53,547 bases of DNA, taken from NCBI GenBank assembly GCA_029941865.1, contig JAPYTO010000017.1:1-53547 (forward strand), read 5' to 3'. Origin of the DNA: Fuerstiella sp. GTDB lineage: Bacteria > Planctomycetota > Planctomycetia > Planctomycetales > Planctomycetaceae. The notes beneath the pieces are model-generated. The model searched no databases and had not been told where the DNA came from. It saw only the letters and a list, made by a program, of their open reading frames with translations. A program made the position numbers and the translations under genes. Of this stretch, positions 52,480 to 53,547 are shown piece by piece (position 1 is the first letter of the stretch; the number at the start of each line of letters is the position of its first letter).

Positions 52480-53547
52480 ACGCAATTCTGGAGCGTGAAC
52501 TGCTGAGTCTGCTGCGGTCGCACAAGGCGTTTGCCATTCAGGCCACCGTCGCTCTGTTCTGCGGACTGCTGATTGTACTGCGCTGGCCCGAAGGTGCCCG
52601 CGTCGACATGGCGGGAGCGCGATCACGCGAGGTCTTTGCTTTGTTTGGCTACGGCCTGCTGGCATGCCTGGTGCTGCTGGCACCGGTCTTTCCCGCCACA
52701 AACATTGTTCGTGAAAAGCAGCAGGGAACTCTGTTACTGCTGCTGCATTCGCCGCTGAACCCGGTGACTATCTACTTTGGCAAACTGATCGCGACGTCAG
52801 GCTTTGTCCTCTTACTGATGGCACTCAGTCTGCCAGCCGCTGCCGCCTGTCACGCCATGGGCGGAGTTTCTCTGTGGGGTGAACTTGCGGCGTTGTACGG
52901 TGTTCTTATCGTTGTGGCGATCCAATATGGGACGCTCGGGCTACTCATCAGCAGTCGAGCCCGATCGACGGATTCCGCATTGCGCGCTACGTACGGCTTT
53001 GTACTGCTGCTCTCGGGAGTCTTTGTCGTACCGTACATGTTTCTGCAGGGCACCGAAGGTCCTTTGGCAGCAATCGCCTCGAAACTGCGGTTTGTTTCGC
53101 CGCTTCCGGCCATTATGGAGTTGCTCGGCCATCGTGATGTCGGACAGCGTGGTCTCAGCGGCGGTACCGGTGCTCCAATGTATTACATCCTGCTGGCATC
53201 GATCAGTATTGTTGTGTTTGCGGTGGCAACGATCCGCCGATTACATCATGGCATCTTTGATCAGGCCCGATCGCCGGGCGTCGTCACCGACGAACGCACC
53301 GGAATTCAACGATTTGTGCGGCGGCTGATGTTCATTGTCGATCCTCAACGACGGAAGGCTGAAATCGGCCGGTTCACCAACCCCGTCATGGTCAAGGAAT
53401 TCCGCTGTCGGCAATTCGGACGATTGCACTGGTTGCTCCGTCTGATCGCCGGTTGCGCCCTGACTTCTCTGATGTTGACGTACGCGACGACGCTTGGCTC
53501 GGCCGACTGGGGTGTGGAAATGATCGGCGGCATCATCGTCGTCATGC
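52476..53547 (+). CDS. ABC-2 type permease, partial (runs off right edge)
   Basis: A frame starting at GTG 52476, which overlaps the preceding TGA by 3 bases, stays open to the window end (over 357 residues). GGGAGA lies about 7 bases upstream. It begins MNAILERELLSLLRSHKAFA and has at least six hydrophobic segments, including VALFCGLLIVL, FGYGLLACLVLLAPVF and FGKLIATSGFVLLLMAL. The motif NIVREKQQGTLLLLLHSPL matches the ABC-2 permease pattern. A second permease-like half starts near FTNPVMVKEFRCRQF, so the full protein may be a two-domain fusion. It forms the membrane channel for the ATPase upstream. Confidence 0.9.
   Translation, partial: MNAILERELLSLLRSHKAFAIQATVALFCGLLIVLRWPEGARVDMAGARSREVFALFGYGLLACLVLLAPVFPATNIVREKQQGTLLLLLHSPLNPVTIYFGKLIATSGFVLLLMALSLPAAAACHAMGGVSLWGELAALYGVLIVVAIQYGTLGLLISSRARSTDSALRATYGFVLLLSGVFVVPYMFLQGTEGPLAAIASKLRFVSPLPAIMELLGHRDVGQRGLSGGTGAPMYYILLASISIVVFAVATIRRLHHGIFDQARSPGVVTDERTGIQRFVRRLMFIVDPQRRKAEIGRFTNPVMVKEFRCRQFGRLHWLLRLIAGCALTSLMLTYATTLGSADWGVEMIGGIIVVM

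Overview
The window looks like a chromosomal stretch from a planctomycete (phylum Planctomycetota, probably a Planctomycetales or Pirellulales relative; I cannot place it lower). The evidence is a DUF1559 (H-X9-DG) prepilin-like protein, two gene pairs of the PSCyt2/PSD1 (DUF1549/DUF1553) plus DUF1501 type, three sulfatases with a radical-SAM sulfatase maturase, a membrane Ser/Thr kinase, HEAT-repeat proteins, a BlaI/M56-type module with redoxin and carboxypeptidase-regulatory domains, and many intergenic palindromic repeats. No rRNA, CRISPR array or intact transposase was seen.

Layout. 1-600: a minus-strand partial gene with excisionase-like helix-turn-helix segments runs off the left edge, downstream of tRNA-Leu(CAA) and its terminator. 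1.1-3.6 kb: DUF1559 protein, a 144-bp palindrome and a membrane-anchored HEAT protein. 4.0-6.5 kb: a decayed chimeric gene in which the N-terminus of a BlaI-type repressor is joined to the C-terminal part of an M56/BlaR1-type protein, then broken by two frameshifts and an amber codon. 6.6-10.7 kb: a large amidohydrolase/class III aminotransferase fusion, divergent from an exported protein of unknown function. 10.7-14.1 kb: NYN-domain protein and a catalytic/non-catalytic M16 peptidase pair. 14.8-18.4 kb: sulfatase with HEAT-like tail, and an exported YbhE-type beta-propeller. 18.5-21.0 kb: gatB and a linked unknown gene. 21.4-25.6 kb: PSCyt1-DUF1549-DUF1553 and DUF1501 operon. 26.1-32.6 kb: YdjM-like membrane protein, leuB, sulfatase maturase, protein kinase, ung. 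32.7-41.2 kb: esterase, second DUF1549/DUF1553-DUF1501 pair, SppA and a sulfatase. 41.4-47.3 kb: MFS transporter, alpha/beta hydrolase, third sulfatase, tRNA-Ser(GGA), transglutaminase-like protein. 47.3-48.9 kb: gene-poor. 48.9 kb to the end: three-gene ABC transporter operon cut by the right edge.

How the genes fit together. The maturase probably activates the three sulfatases through their Cys-type formylglycine sites. The M16 pair is likely a heterodimer. The two DUF1501 pairs and the SppA-sulfatase pair look like small operons for cell-envelope or polysaccharide functions. gatB, leuB, ung and the tRNAs are housekeeping genes. At least seven palindromic repeat units sit in intergenic gaps and several are related to each other, so they behave like REP or MITE-like elements. 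The most unusual items are the BlaI/M56 chimera with its retained palindromic upstream site, the amidohydrolase-aminotransferase fusion and the palindromic repeat families.
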